Assembly (NCBI GenBank): GCA_016801845.1
Contig: CM028913.1
Span: forward strand, 22,038,065 to 22,102,064
From: Polydactylus sextarius
Lineage: Eukaryota > Chordata > Actinopteri > Polynemidae
Reading direction: 5' to 3'
Length of the DNA stretch: 64,000 nt
The notes under the pieces: model-generated
Databases searched by the model: none
Seen by the model: the letters and a program-made list of their open reading frames with translations, nothing else
What the model was told of the DNA's origin: nothing
Made by a program: the position numbers and the translations under genes
Shown: positions 36,878 through 48,100 of the stretch, one piece after another
Numbering within the stretch: position 1 is the first letter of the stretch
Layout: each line of letters starts with the position of its first letter

Positions 36878-37087
36878 ACAGAGCGCCCGGATATCTGAGT
36901 GGTTATGGCGCAACACTCCAGTGACTAAGCCGTGCAGCGACCGGCGGTTCAAATCCCGGCTGTGCCGATCATTTCTGCATGTCATTCCCCCGCTCATCTC
37001 CCCACCTTCCTGTCTATCTTCACTCAACTGTCAATAAAAGGCAAAATGGCCAAAAAAACATATCTTAAAAAATGAATAAACACATAA
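36878..37087 (+). mobile_element. tRNA-derived SINE, about 210 bp, with 12-bp target duplications
   Basis: The head resembles a tRNA: degenerate A box TATCTGAGTGGT and an intact B box GGTTCAAATCC at 36946-36956 followed by CGGC. It then shows TTTCTGCATGTCATTCCCCC, TCTCCCCACCTTCCTGTC, and GTCAATAAAAGGCAAAATGG with an A-rich tail, the usual body and tail of a percomorph tRNA-SINE. Perfect AACAACAAACCC copies flank it at 36866-36877 and 37088-37099. The intact target duplication suggests a fairly recent insertion. Confidence 0.9.
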
Positions 37088-38950
37088 AACAACAAACCCC
37101 ATGAAGGAGAGATCCCATCTCTCTATGGGATGTTTCTCAACGACATCGTGGTGGTGAACCTCAAGGAAGAATATATAAATGTTTAGATTCAACTGTACAA
37201 TATGAATGAATGTGTGAGGAAACTGCAACTTGTAAAAATGTAGCATGAAACCGGAGACGCAAACAGGAAAAATTATCCGTCGACCAGATCGCTATGTGTC
37301 GGTTTATCCTTCACAGCCAACGCAATATTCAAAGGACTTATATTCCTCGAAGTCTTTACACAAATGTCTGCGGAGTGCGATGGCCGAAGAGACAAAACAG
37401 TGTATTACCTCGGTCAAAGTGACAACTTGTTCCTGTAATATTTGCTTTCTTAGTGTACGTCCTTGTGCATCAACTTCATAACTTTCTCTCAGATGTTTGC
37501 GTCTGACTGTGTCACAGTTCGTACTGCATATCTGTGTTTGTTCCTGTTAACTTCAACTTTATTTCAAGATAATGTGATGATGTTGATGGGACGGTGTCGC
37601 CCTATATTTCTGCCCCTTGTTTGTGCTGAAGACTATTATTTACATACTGAAGGTCAGATCTTTCAGGCCGTGATAGGATTTAATTAAGAGGGCAGAGGAG
37701 GGCTGGGATTGACAGTTCTTGAAAAAATGCACACTACTCAACTTAATTGCTTTTTGACAGCTACGCAGAGTTTGCAGAAAAAAAGAAATTGGATTAATAG
37801 ATGAACACCCCCCTCCTCCATTCTCACCTGACCGCTCCACAGACCGCAGCACTCAACGCAGCCATGCTTGATGCCAGTCAATGTCCGACTTGTTGTTAGC
37901 AGTAACTGATTGTCAGAAAAAAAAATGCTGCACACGGACCTTGGAGGGTGAAATCTCTACCAGGGACGCTCACGAGAGCCCTCAAGCGTTAACTCTGGCT
38001 ACATTCACCAGGGAATCAATGCTAATTAAATTGCAAACGAGAGTAATTAACACCAAATTCGCCTCCAGGTTAAAATGAGTGGTGATCAACATGGCTTGAC
38101 TGAGTAGCATTTTTCAACTCTACAAGATGTCAGTGCTGTTCAGCTGTGGTCCGGGGGTCTGCAGATCTCTAGCATGTGATTCAATCGGAGGACTAATACT
38201 ACAATCAATTTAAATCAATTATTAAATCAATTGCCAACTATTTTAATAATGGATTTGTAGTGTCTACGTTATTTATACACAGAAGTGCAGTGGCAAAGTT
38301 TCTTGATGTGTGGGAAGAGAGATGTGTGGTAGCTGCTAGCTGAAACAAGAAGAGAAGAAGAAGGAGAAGAGAACCAATGACAAGCCTTGTATAGGTCACG
38401 TGACCAATCTCTGGAAGAATAGGAAGAAAAGATAACGGTGGCAGAGACAGCAGAGGATAAGGTTGTACAGCAGAGGAGGATAACATTAGCACTAACGGAA
38501 AATAGAGCACGTCACACAACGTCAAAAATCTGGGAGCACTTTACATTAAAACCTTCAAAGAAGAGAAGTTTTTTTTTTTTTGCACGTTACATTAGGTTTT
38601 AAATGGGCTTGAAATTGTGTGTTCGTCTCAAAAACGGACTCAAATCTGGAAAATTATTAGAATGGATAATTAGCTGAAATGAGGTCAGAGAGCTGCTGGC
38701 GTATAACATGATGTTGTGGAGTTTTCGCTCATAACAAATAAACATATTACTGCCATTTCCTGTTTATTCCCAGCACATGGCTGCATCATCCAATGTCCAT
38801 TTATTTCACGTCATTTATCCTTGTTTGTATTTTAGATCAGTAGTTATTAACGTAAAAACTCAACATATCTTTCTTACTGTGCTTCGGTGTAAACACATTT
38901 TATTAACGCATCATGAAATCAAAGTTCACATCATTCATCGGAGCTCGTAC

Positions 38951-39222
38951 CTGGTATTCATTGGGCCAGAAGGTGCTGACGGCGAGCTCCACCTGATGCC
39001 ACTGTTTCCCGTGAGACCCAGACGTGTTCCAGACGGGGCTGCCCAGCGGGCCGCCGTTCACCCGCACGTACGCCCTCAGGGCCCCGGGACTGTGGCCGTC
39101 GCGACTGTACAGGAAGTAGCTGAACTGGACGCAGTGCGTGTCGTTCTCGCTCAGCGACTGCAGCAGGAGCTGGGCGCGATGACCCACGGCATGCTGGGAA
39201 GAGTTCACCAACATGTAGGATC
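38951..39222 (-). CDS. ptpru: ptpru exon 3: central MAM domain
   Basis: A 272-bp exon that completes a glycine codon begun in exon 2, then encodes 90 residues from SYMLVNSSQH to STFWPNEYQ, ending on a codon boundary. The acceptor reads TTCCACAG and the donor GTACGA. This is the core of the MAM domain, the extracellular adhesion module that drives homophilic dimer contact. Visible hallmarks are the cysteine in NDTHCVQFSYF, the YSRDGHSPG loop, and the GSHGKQWHQVEL strand. Three N-glycosylation sequons (NSS, NDT, NTS) fit a secreted or extracellular location. The exon is clearly richer in G and C than the surrounding intron. The length equals the family's usual exon 3. The first part of the MAM domain must come from exon 2, which I could not find upstream. 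Confidence 0.97.
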
Positions 39223-41223
39223 CTGTGGAAGGAGAAGAAGAGGGAAATGCATCAGTTTATTCACAATATTCGATGATTTACATTTATTTTTTGGTGTTTA
39301 TTCGAAGTCATTGTTTTCCCTCGAGACCAGATGCTCAGAAACAGACGTCATTTACAAGTCGTGGAAGTGAAGCGTTCGTTTTAAAAAGTTAACAAGCAGC
39401 TAAAACGCCTGCAGAGTTGAATCATTTTAAATTGGAAAATCAAAAGCAGTCAAACAGACGTGTATCTCCCGAGGCAGTTTTGGTTAGTGCTTTTATTTTT
39501 TTATTTTTTTTATCAAAATATTACACACATTTAAGATATTTTACAATGCGTTTGGTGCTGTTTTCTTTAAAAATGAGAATTAAAAACTGACGTAAAGTTA
39601 TAATTGTGATTTACATATAAGACTCAATATAAACTCATTATTAACTTTAGAGAAATACCTAAATCTTTCCTTAAGCTAAACTTGGATGACAAAGTGTAAT
39701 TGAATTGCAGAAGATAAAATGAAATATGATTAATTCAGTGAAGAAAATGTGGATGTAGAAAAAATATGGAGCACCTTGGACGCCTTTTGCGAAGCCTGAC
39801 TGACTAGAAGTTTCTTTGTCATAAGTCGATTGTGAAATATCTGTAGGTTTGTATGAACCACTGAGGGAATTTTTGTTAAACAACCGCACACAAATCAAGG
39901 CACATGTGTCACAAAAGAACAGATCTGCTTTTAACCACATTCAGCGAGGTGAATCCACAAGACGACGAAAGAAAAAAAAAAAAAAACATAAATATTCTCC
40001 GGCAACTCGCTGCTGTATGTGTAGGTGGTTGATAACAGGAGAAGAAATGTGCCTCGCTGAATAAAAGAAGACACAGTCGACTTTGGCTAAGGCGCAGCTT
40101 CCTGTGAATACTGGAGAGAACTGGGGAGAGGTGTAAGAGAAAGCCGACAGACGGAGTGAGACGGAAAAAAAAAGGCGATGGCAGTTTTCCCCTCTGTAAG
40201 GTGACGCCGAGAGGAGAGATGAGATTCACACAAAGCCCCAAAAGCCTCGTCTAATCAGGATAACATAACCCCATTGCCCTTTGCCTAGCATCTGTCCTGC
40301 CTCCAGTCTGTGCCCGCAAACATGATTAGCACGACAACAATGTTTGGAGACCTTCCTGTGTACTCACATAATCAAGCCTGTTGTCTTTGTACTGCAAGGT
40401 CTTTCTGTTCTGTCAGAAATGAGCCCCGGAGACCAGACAGTCACAGGCTGGCGCCAGGTGTCCTGAAGACATTTATTCTGCACTCAGATGTAATAGCATG
40501 TGAACGTTGAATAGCCTGACAGAAAGGAGGAATTCTTTACATCCCACACAGTCTGCTTCGCTAAACTGGGAAACAGCCCCTACAACAGAGTGCACTCTCT
40601 CCTCCTTAACGTCTTCCCACCTTCTAAACGACTCACCGTTCAAACATAAGTACTGTGAGTTATGAGCGCCGAGCTCTCATTCGTCCTTGAGGCGCAGGAA
40701 AAAATAGCTTTTGTCTTTCTTTTAATAGACAAAGCTGAAAAGCAAGATACCTAACGGCAGCCGCAGCACCACCCATCTACTCAGGAAACACTAATTGCCT
40801 CCTTAATTGGAAATAAGACGAAGCACCTCCACAAAAAAAAAGGGGGAAAAAAATCACAGGATGATGTTTTACATAATGAGATTGAGATTCACAACCTTAA
40901 CCCCCCAGCCATAAAGAAAGTTAAAGTGAGGACCATGGAGAAGTCAGGATGGTCATTATCCGGAGGCTAGAGTGCGGCCTTTTCGTTGCAAATCCCCATT
41001 GCCCTGCAGCCCACTGTCAACAGCCCCTGATTTGTGTCTTGTCCCGGGACGGGGATCTCTGCACTCTCATTTCGCTTTGCTTAATTAGATCTTTCAGAAT
41101 CCCGTCTCTCTCCTGCACCCTCAAGGCCCACGGGGGACTCGTAAAATAATAGCAAAAGGGCTGAAGAGCTGTAGCCGTAGTGTCCTCGCTGCTGGTTATA
41201 TCCTGGATGTGCTCCCCATGTTT

Positions 41224-41247
41224 TATATATATATATATATATATATA
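41224..41247. repeat. (TA)12 microsatellite
   Basis: A 24-bp TA tract followed by CATATAGATG. Confidence 0.95.
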
Positions 41248-41639
41248 CATATAGATGTTATTAATACCTTTCTGTTGACTTGGCAAGTTATTATGATGTC
41301 ATGTGAGGACGCAGGAACCTGTCACTTCGCTGCCCTCTAACCCTCATCTGAGATTTAGATCGAAGACAGGTGAAGTCACATATTTAATAAGCCACTCTAT
41401 ATGGGTGCATATGATGTATGAAAATGTCTATGAATTAAACATTAAGATGGTGATGATTTGAACTGAGGTCCGGGACACGGACAGTAAAATGTCAGACATG
41501 TTCTAAGAGCTTTTTTTTTTTATTTACAGAAACTGTTATCAGCGCTTTAGAAGAATGTTTAAAAGTTAGAAAACTACAAACTCAGTGTGGTTTATATGTT
41601 GCAGCTGGTGAAGAAGATCACATCATGATATTTTTAGAG

Positions 41640-41990
41640 AAGAATCACATCTACTCATGCAACATCTAATACTGCCTTTGATTTACAAATTGTGCCACAA
41701 CCTATCACACTTTTTTATTCAGTTCATAATCAGTTTAAATGTTTGGACAAGGCCATTATGCATTTATGAGCTACCTAATGTAAATATTTTAATTTGAAAG
41801 TCAGAGCTAACTAGCTAGCCGCAGCTGCAGCTCCACGATTTTAGCCAACAGGGAGCAATTAAACAACTAGCTAGGAGGCTGAACCTTTTATCCTGATATA
41901 AAACTATAAAGTTCATAAATAAATTACATGTTATCTGACTGATGCATTGTCTCACAGACTCACAAAAACCTCAACCACTATTTTGGGCAG
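41640..41990 (+). repeat. unnamed dispersed repeat, copy A
   Basis: Aligns by eye with a block at about 47.69-48.10 kb: TTCATAATCAGTTTAAATG, AATATTTTAATTTGAAAGTC, CTAGCTAGCCGCAGCTGCAG, CTATAAAGTTCATAAATAAA then TTACATG and ACTCACAAAAACC occur in the same order and spacing. Not a family I can name. Confidence 0.6.
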
Positions 41991-43499
41991 AATCAGTCTG
42001 TAGTATCTGAATTTCAATAACTTAATTAAAATGTACTCGTTCTATTGTAAAATAATTTATATGGTTTATTCCTGCAAAACACTGTTTTATATTTTTTAAC
42101 AAAATATTGTGGTTTTTTTTTTTTTGTTTTGTTTTTTTGTTCTTTAAAAGGCTATTTAGTATTGTCAATTAATGTTTTGATTTTTCTATTGGAGACGTAG
42201 TTAAAACTTAATTGTGAAACGATTTTCTGAAAGCCAATTGTGATGCTTTAATTTTTTTTTATATTATCTTCAAACACCTGATAAGTCAAATTATTGATCA
42301 GTTCTCACAATAACTGTGTTCCGTCAACCAGCAATTCAATTGTTTTAAGATTAGCTTTGTTTATGAACCTCATCTACTTGGCTATTGATTTTATTTATGC
42401 TGCAAACGTTTACTATGGTTTACTATATTAACCCAAAAACAAAAACTAAGAAAAATAAGAAATATAATGAAGAGAAAGCTTTAGGTGAGGTACAAATATT
42501 CCCACATGTAATTACATCTGTACAGACACAAGTGAGGACAGGAGTTAGAAAAACTCAGTGTACTAATGTCAACATATCCCTCCGCTGACTGTACAGTGTG
42601 ACTGTGTATTTTAGGAGATGATGGTGCAGGAAGAAGAAGTCTTTGAGCCCTGGCATCCTGCCCAACCACCTCTACCATGACTACAGAGTATAAAAGATAC
42701 AGTGTGATTGCAAAGCCCAGTGGAAGCACGGAAATGACAGGAGAGGGGGGATAAAACCCACTCAATTTCCTCTCAGTAAATGACATGTCAAGACTAACAC
42801 AGATTCCTGATAGAAGAGACAAAGAAAAAAGCCCTTGCTGAGGTCAAAGGATCACCTGTGAAATGGTCGGACACAGGAGGTGTATACTTCAGCAATGAAC
42901 CAGTCAATATTAACCTTAAGGCCGGTCTATTTAGGTTCACCCTGAGGTGGGAACAAACCGAATAACATATTCAGAAGAAGCTGAGGGAGATGAAGAAGAT
43001 GTTGCCGTCCAACGAGTAAAGAAGAGGTCAGAGCGATGGTCACACTAGCCCACACAGAGTGATGACGCTGCTGCTGTCACTCATAGAAATCCTTGGGTTT
43101 ATCTGCAAAACGCTCTTCGACTGGAAACTGTCAGACTTTCAGGAGATTTTTCTTTTTCTTTTTCTTTTTTTTTTCATCTTTGATCATTTATGTCTTGTGA
43201 ACAGAAATCCTCACTGACAGAAAATTTGCTCCTGCATCTTTAATGACACATATTCTTCAAGATGTTTTACTCATTATTTGAGTCTTGGTAAAGCCTCAGA
43301 TTTTCAGCTCTTAAAACTAATTCATCCACTGTATCACATTGTATCACTGAAAGAATTTGCAGCATAAAAAAGTGTTGAGCGTGTAGGAGGAAAAGAAACC
43401 ATGAAGAAATCAAAGCTCTAACTATAAGCATATGAATTTTTTATTACAATCTCATAACAGTAAAATTAAAGATGCAAGAGCAAAACACTTTTCAGAGCT

Positions 43500-44420
43500 C
43501 ATCACCTCGAACCTGCACAAGCCCAGATTCTTACTTAATACCACTGATCAATTAGTCAAACCTGGTTCTCCCTGTCCCTGTTCGATCTAACACAGACTCT
43601 TTATTAGATAAGATCAAGGACTTAACCTGTTCTCAGCAACACAAGGAAATCACTACCAAAGGCTGAACTAAAACTCAAATCAAGCCAACTTCCAAATCTT
43701 CTATTAGAGGTTCTGAATATTGTTCTCAATCATCAACACTACTTGGCTTTTTCATTCTCTGTCCCACGTAGATGAATTTCTAATTATCTCTTCATATCAG
43801 AAATCCTACAGAGTGTCGTCTCAAATCAACCTCTTGAATCTTGATCAATAACAATATTTTTTTCAAGGGATTTCAATCAAGTTCACAACAGCAACAAAGC
43901 ACAGAGGCCAAGAGGCTTGTAAGAGCCGTCTCCGGTGATATCTTGATGGAGGCTGACGCTCAGCGCTGGTTCTGCTTGATCTTAAGTCTTAGTGGATCCC
44001 AGAACCTCAACCCGTTGAGTCCCACATTAAAAAAAAACCTGCTCTGTTATGTTTCTTCCATTTAAGAAATATGTCTAGAATTAGACAGTTTATTTGTCTT
44101 AATAATCTTCAAAGAGTGATTCAAGTTTTGCATCACTTTGTAACTGGAGTATTGTGATGCAGTGTTTGTATGGTATGAATATCTCAGATAAGTCATGACA
44201 ACTTTAACTAAGCCTGGTACCACTCAGTTATTCCCTGGTCAAGAGTGAGGACCAGTGGTTACAGTAAATTGCTTTCAGGGCTCTGAAACAGCCCACCTGT
44301 GTAATTTCGACAAGAAAACTCACTGTCTACTCTTAAATCGTCTCTTAAAACTTACTTTTACCATATTATTATTTATAATCACCAGCTCCCCCAGCGTACA
44401 CTTTGACTATAACCTTTAAT
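43500..44420 (+). mobile_element. decayed LINE (L2/Rex1-like) 3' region
   Basis: In a plus-strand frame near 44130 the relic reads LEYCDAV, like the SRLDYCN segment that ends the reverse transcriptase region of fish L2/Rex1 LINEs. It is followed about 190 bp later by TCACTGTCTACTCTTAAATC and CGTCTCTTAAAACTTACTTT, typical of their 3' untranslated end. Stops and gaps are frequent. Outer borders are approximate. Confidence 0.5.
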
Positions 44421-44834
44421 ATGTCATTGCCACTTAAGCCTTCACAAGTTTGTCAAGGAGAAAAGTTCTGACAGTCGTTTTGTTCCTCTACCCAAAGTCA
44501 TTTCAGCTGTCAGCTCAGTGACACTCCTGCCTCCAATATACTCAATTACCCTCTTATATAACAGGTCCACAAGGCCTCACTTCAAAACTGCATTTATTAG
44601 TGTAATAACATCATACTGTATAGTGCTATTATGAGAAGTGTCTGCTGATGCAGGTGATGTTTTCACATGATGTCCCTATGAAGAGTGATGTAAAAAACAA
44701 AAGTTGAAGAACGTTATCACTAGAAGTAAAATATATTTAACTCAAATATAAGAAATTGTTAACTGAATGTGTAAAACTTTCTGTATGTGATTGCAAAATA
44801 TAATATGTCTAGTAAGTTTATCTTCCACACATAT

Positions 44835-44945
44835 TCAATAATTTATTCTGGGTCAGGCTGTGGAGGCAGCAGACCAAGACCAGGTAGTCCTTGGTCCTCC
44901 TCCCCAGTCACACGTTCCAGCTCTAATGGGAGTCAAACAGGAAAT
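44835..44945 (-). mobile_element. Rex3/RTE-like LINE 3' fragment, minus strand
   Basis: Read on the minus strand it has GACTGGGGAGGAGGACCAAG, GACTACCTGGTCTTGGTC, TGCTGCCTCCACAGCCTGAC and CCCAGAATAAAT. These correspond to the last part of the Rex3/RTE 3' region just before the tail. It is the same family as the fragment near 22.5-22.8 kb but a later segment and in opposite orientation. Confidence 0.6.
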
Positions 44946-45099
44946 AAAAACCACATCAACTGTTTCCTTTTGAGGCGAAGGATTAGCAGCAGCTCTACCT
45001 CAAGTTACTCAAGTTTGTTTTTCTTTCTCAACATTTAATTTTATTTGTTTAATTCTCCATTTTAATGGCTTCACGAATTACCATTCTCATTCTAGTTGC

Positions 45100-46080
45100 A
45101 AGTCTGGTAAAGAAGTTCAGCATTAAGGATTCAGATCTGGGTTTGCTACTGTGCAAGCAGAAGTTTTTATTTTGTTGTTCTTGGATGTTTTCCACAGTGG
45201 TGTTCCCCAAGGATCATTGTTAAAGCCACTGCTATTGCCGGCCTATATGCACAGCAACTGAGCCACATTCAATATTTCTGAGACTTTAGGCCTCTGGAGA
45301 CAAAAACCACAACTTGCCTATTCATTATTAAATGACACGACAGAATTCAAAATGCACAATCCATAAGCTACAGACTTTTTGAAGTAGTTCTCCTGCAGAT
45401 CAAACAGCTGCACCTATAGCATGATATCCAGCTAGGCATGTTATTATGTTATTTTGCTATATCTGAATAGGGAGACAAAGCTTTCACAAATCAGAGAAGC
45501 ACTGACATTTAGTATTTTGGATTATACATCGTAGACGGAGGATGAGGCTGCCCAGGTGGTCTAAAGAACTAAAACCTGCTAGTTTACCACCAAAGTGAAG
45601 CAGTAGAGACACCTCAGACAAACATAGCATAAAATGTAGGATTGTAATAAATGGCACAATATGGTTCAATAGGATTTTTCCTACAAACTCAAGATGCTGT
45701 ATTTGTCAACAACACTATTATTGAAGTGCAACTTTTGTGGTGTGGTGAAAGTATCTGTAATGTACCAGTAAGATAGCTATATCATAGTGACATCAGTCCC
45801 TATTGAGTTTCAGGACAACCTTAAATTTTGATTCAGGGGTCTTGATTACTACAGTTATTTCTTCATTCTGGGCCCCTCAGCTGGGCCGCACCACACACAA
45901 GAATATCTTGGGTTATAACCAAACCAATATCATCTTTAAAACGACTCTTACAACTGGCTTTTATCTGATGTTTCTCCTGGTTGTATCGTTTCATGTTTTC
46001 ATATTTACTCTGCTTCCTCTTCTGTTTGACATGTTTGCATTTTCATTAAAAGGTATAAGCTGGGAAATAAATTAAACTAA
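45100..46080 (+). mobile_element. decayed LINE with reverse transcriptase motif
   Basis: A plus-strand frame at about 45197-45262 reads HSGVPQGSLLKPLLLPAYMH, matching the GVPQGSxLgPLLF motif of non-LTR reverse transcriptases (motif 4 region). Downstream, TTGATTACTACAG and AAAACGACTCTTACAACTGG, TTTTATCTGA resemble the later coding end and 3' end of the same LINE type. It is a degraded copy distinct from the preceding fragment. Borders are approximate. Confidence 0.6.
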
Positions 46081-47689
46081 TCCAATCAAACTGTAGTGTT
46101 TAGTGCCTCTCTCTCATACACACACACACAGACAGACAGAGGACACCATCTTTCATGAATTACACTCTAAAGCACTATGAAATCTGATAAAGATCCATCC
46201 ATCCATTGATGCCCATCCCAAGGGCAAAAGAACATCCATAACAAGATTAGGAGTGATCCAGCACATCATAACTCATACGCAGCACTGCTGGACTACAACC
46301 TGGTCACAGGCTGTAGGTGACACTATCTGTGGTAAGCCACAACAGGCGAAGGAAGGAAAGGAGGACGATAAACAGAGGATGGGGTTTGGGGTTTGTGTGG
46401 CATTGATGCATTAGGTGAGGTCACAGACTCAGAGTCAGAAAAACACAAAAAAAAAAAGGTGCAAGTAAAAATAAGATGCAGAAGTGTTAACACAGAAGAA
46501 AAACAACATGAAAGCCTAAAGCATATTTTTTTGTTTGTTCTCCTCTCTACTTTTTCTGTGTGACCTCTTCAGCAAAGCTTTGTTCCTCTGACATCCAAGG
46601 CCAGAGTCCACGTAATCTGAAATACAACAGAAACCAGAGGGGCCAGAGGTCTGAATATAATGGGATCAATGGCTGTGTAAGGGTTTAAGAGACGTCCTTG
46701 ATGCTGCTCGCTGTGCCATTACAGTCGGCCTGAACCACAACACACCGGCCTTGATGCTGTTCCTTTTCCACCAGGTGCCTATGCTCTGCTCTGCACTCTG
46801 TTCTGAGAAGGTCATGAGGGATTTCAGACTCAATCTCTGAGGGTCTGACGTCCTAAACTGTTTATTTGCTGCTGGCCCACAATAACCTTCAGCAGAAATA
46901 AATAAGTAAATAAATAAATAAAGTGCTGGAGCTTTGGCCATTGGCCTTAAAGGCAAATTAGTGTTGTCATTTCCCTGATGGCTAGTCTCTATCTGAGAAA
47001 ATCTGGCTCACAAACGTAGAAGTGGCTCTTTGTGCAGTGAAATTGTTCACAGAGCAATAAAACCCTTCAGGAGAAGATACTGCATTCAAAGACATAAACG
47101 CCTCGCTGCTAACCCTGCGAAAAAGTTAATGTGTTTATTACCTGCATTTCCATAAGTAAATTACAAATCAAGTGGTTATTTTTTTACTTCTCCAGGCTGA
47201 AATAAAAAAGAAAAACGTTTTGAGAGGATGGCGGTTGTTTCCATTCATTATAGAGGATCTTATACAGGGACAAATTAACAAGATGATCAGAGAGACTTTA
47301 TCGACTTACAGCGATGACGTGCGATGATGACTTTCCAACACAGAGGCGCAGTTGACCTTATCCTCAAAATGAAAAGCAGCAACTTCTGCTCAGAGGGATT
47401 TATTTTTAAATGTTAAAGCTGCTGCTAAACAACATTTTTATATAAATAAAGGATCAAATAGCAACCACCTTGGAGAAGGAGTAAAATTACTCTTCTCATC
47501 TAATTCTCTGTAACTCTATGTCCCTATATAATGATCATAATGAAATAAAAAGGTAGGACATACTCATACCCAAAGAAATACTCATTCTAATAGTATTAAG
47601 ATATTTTTTAAAGCTGTATATAACTAACTCTGTGTGGATGTGTTATGTTGTTATCATCAAGTAAATTCATGCTTCTCACCACACAAGTT

Positions 47690-48100
47690 GAGCTGTTAGA
47701 GATTTGTGAGATTTTATTCTGAAAGTCCTGATTTGATTTATTCAGTTTACTACCGCTCAGACTTTTTCTTTAGTTCATATAGAGTTTGAATGTTTTGAAC
47801 AAAGCTGTTATTTATTTATGAGGTGCTATATCTACGTATTTTACTTTGAAAATCCAGTCCAGCTAGCCCTGGGTCATGTTTCTTTGCCTGCAGGCAGGTC
47901 TCACATCCCGCGGGCGAACTGCAGCTCCACCATCTTGGACTGAAGGTAAACACGACAGCTGAAGACTTCTGTCGCCGGCAGCAGCGTTTAACAGGTAACA
48001 ACTGGATAGCAGCAACTTGACATTTTAAATATAAAGTTTACCAATAAATTACATGGAAGAACAGCTAGTGGACTCATGAACTCATCAAAACCTGATCCAG
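47690..48100 (+). repeat. unnamed dispersed repeat, copy B
   Basis: Matches the block at about 41.64-41.99 kb: TTCATATAGAGTTTGAATG, ATTTTACTTTGAAAATCCAG, CAGCTAGCC, AACTGCAGCTCCACCATCTT, TATAAAGTTTACCAATAAAT then TACATG and ACTCATCAAAACC. Its middle holds extra GC-rich sequence (CATCCCGCGGGCGAACTG) that the other copy lacks or has lost. Confidence 0.6.

Larger units (their letters stand above)
29447..38950 (-). other. ptpru: intron 3
   Basis: A 9.5-kb intron. It holds a degenerate retroposon patch near 33155-33330, two GAG triplet arrays, a G-rich (GGT/GGA) tract, a CA tract, a LINE-type tail near 36530-36625 and a tRNA-derived SINE. The part at about 31850-32300 lacks repeats and has many homeodomain-like words. 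No extra exon is seen. Confidence 0.75.
1903..39222 (-). other. ptpru: ptpru gene body, exons 3-10 (partial locus)
   Basis: Receptor-type tyrosine phosphatases of the R2B group are single-pass cell-surface proteins. Their ectodomain (MAM, Ig, four FN3 repeats) mediates homophilic adhesion, and their cytoplasmic part has two phosphatase domains; PTPRU is described as acting at cell junctions, with an atypical first phosphatase domain. Here eight exons in a row keep one reading frame across all seven internal junctions, and each has an AG acceptor and GT donor. Exon lengths equal or closely match those I recall for the mammalian family. The assignment to PTPRU rests on stretches such as ESLTFTPLDDMIFLKW, NPEGKKEGREVTFQT and LGDEEVNAGQ. 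Exons 1-2 and everything after the third FN3 repeat are outside the window or not found. The teleost a/b copy is unresolved. Confidence 0.95.

Noticed and set aside
36889..36960. Possible functional tRNA gene (intact B box).
   Set aside because: The acceptor and anticodon arms do not form, the A box is degenerate, and the 3' body and target duplications show it is a SINE.
38777..39370. 197-codon open frame on the plus strand.
   Set aside because: It is the antisense of ptpru exon 3; GC-rich exon sequence keeps the opposite strand open.
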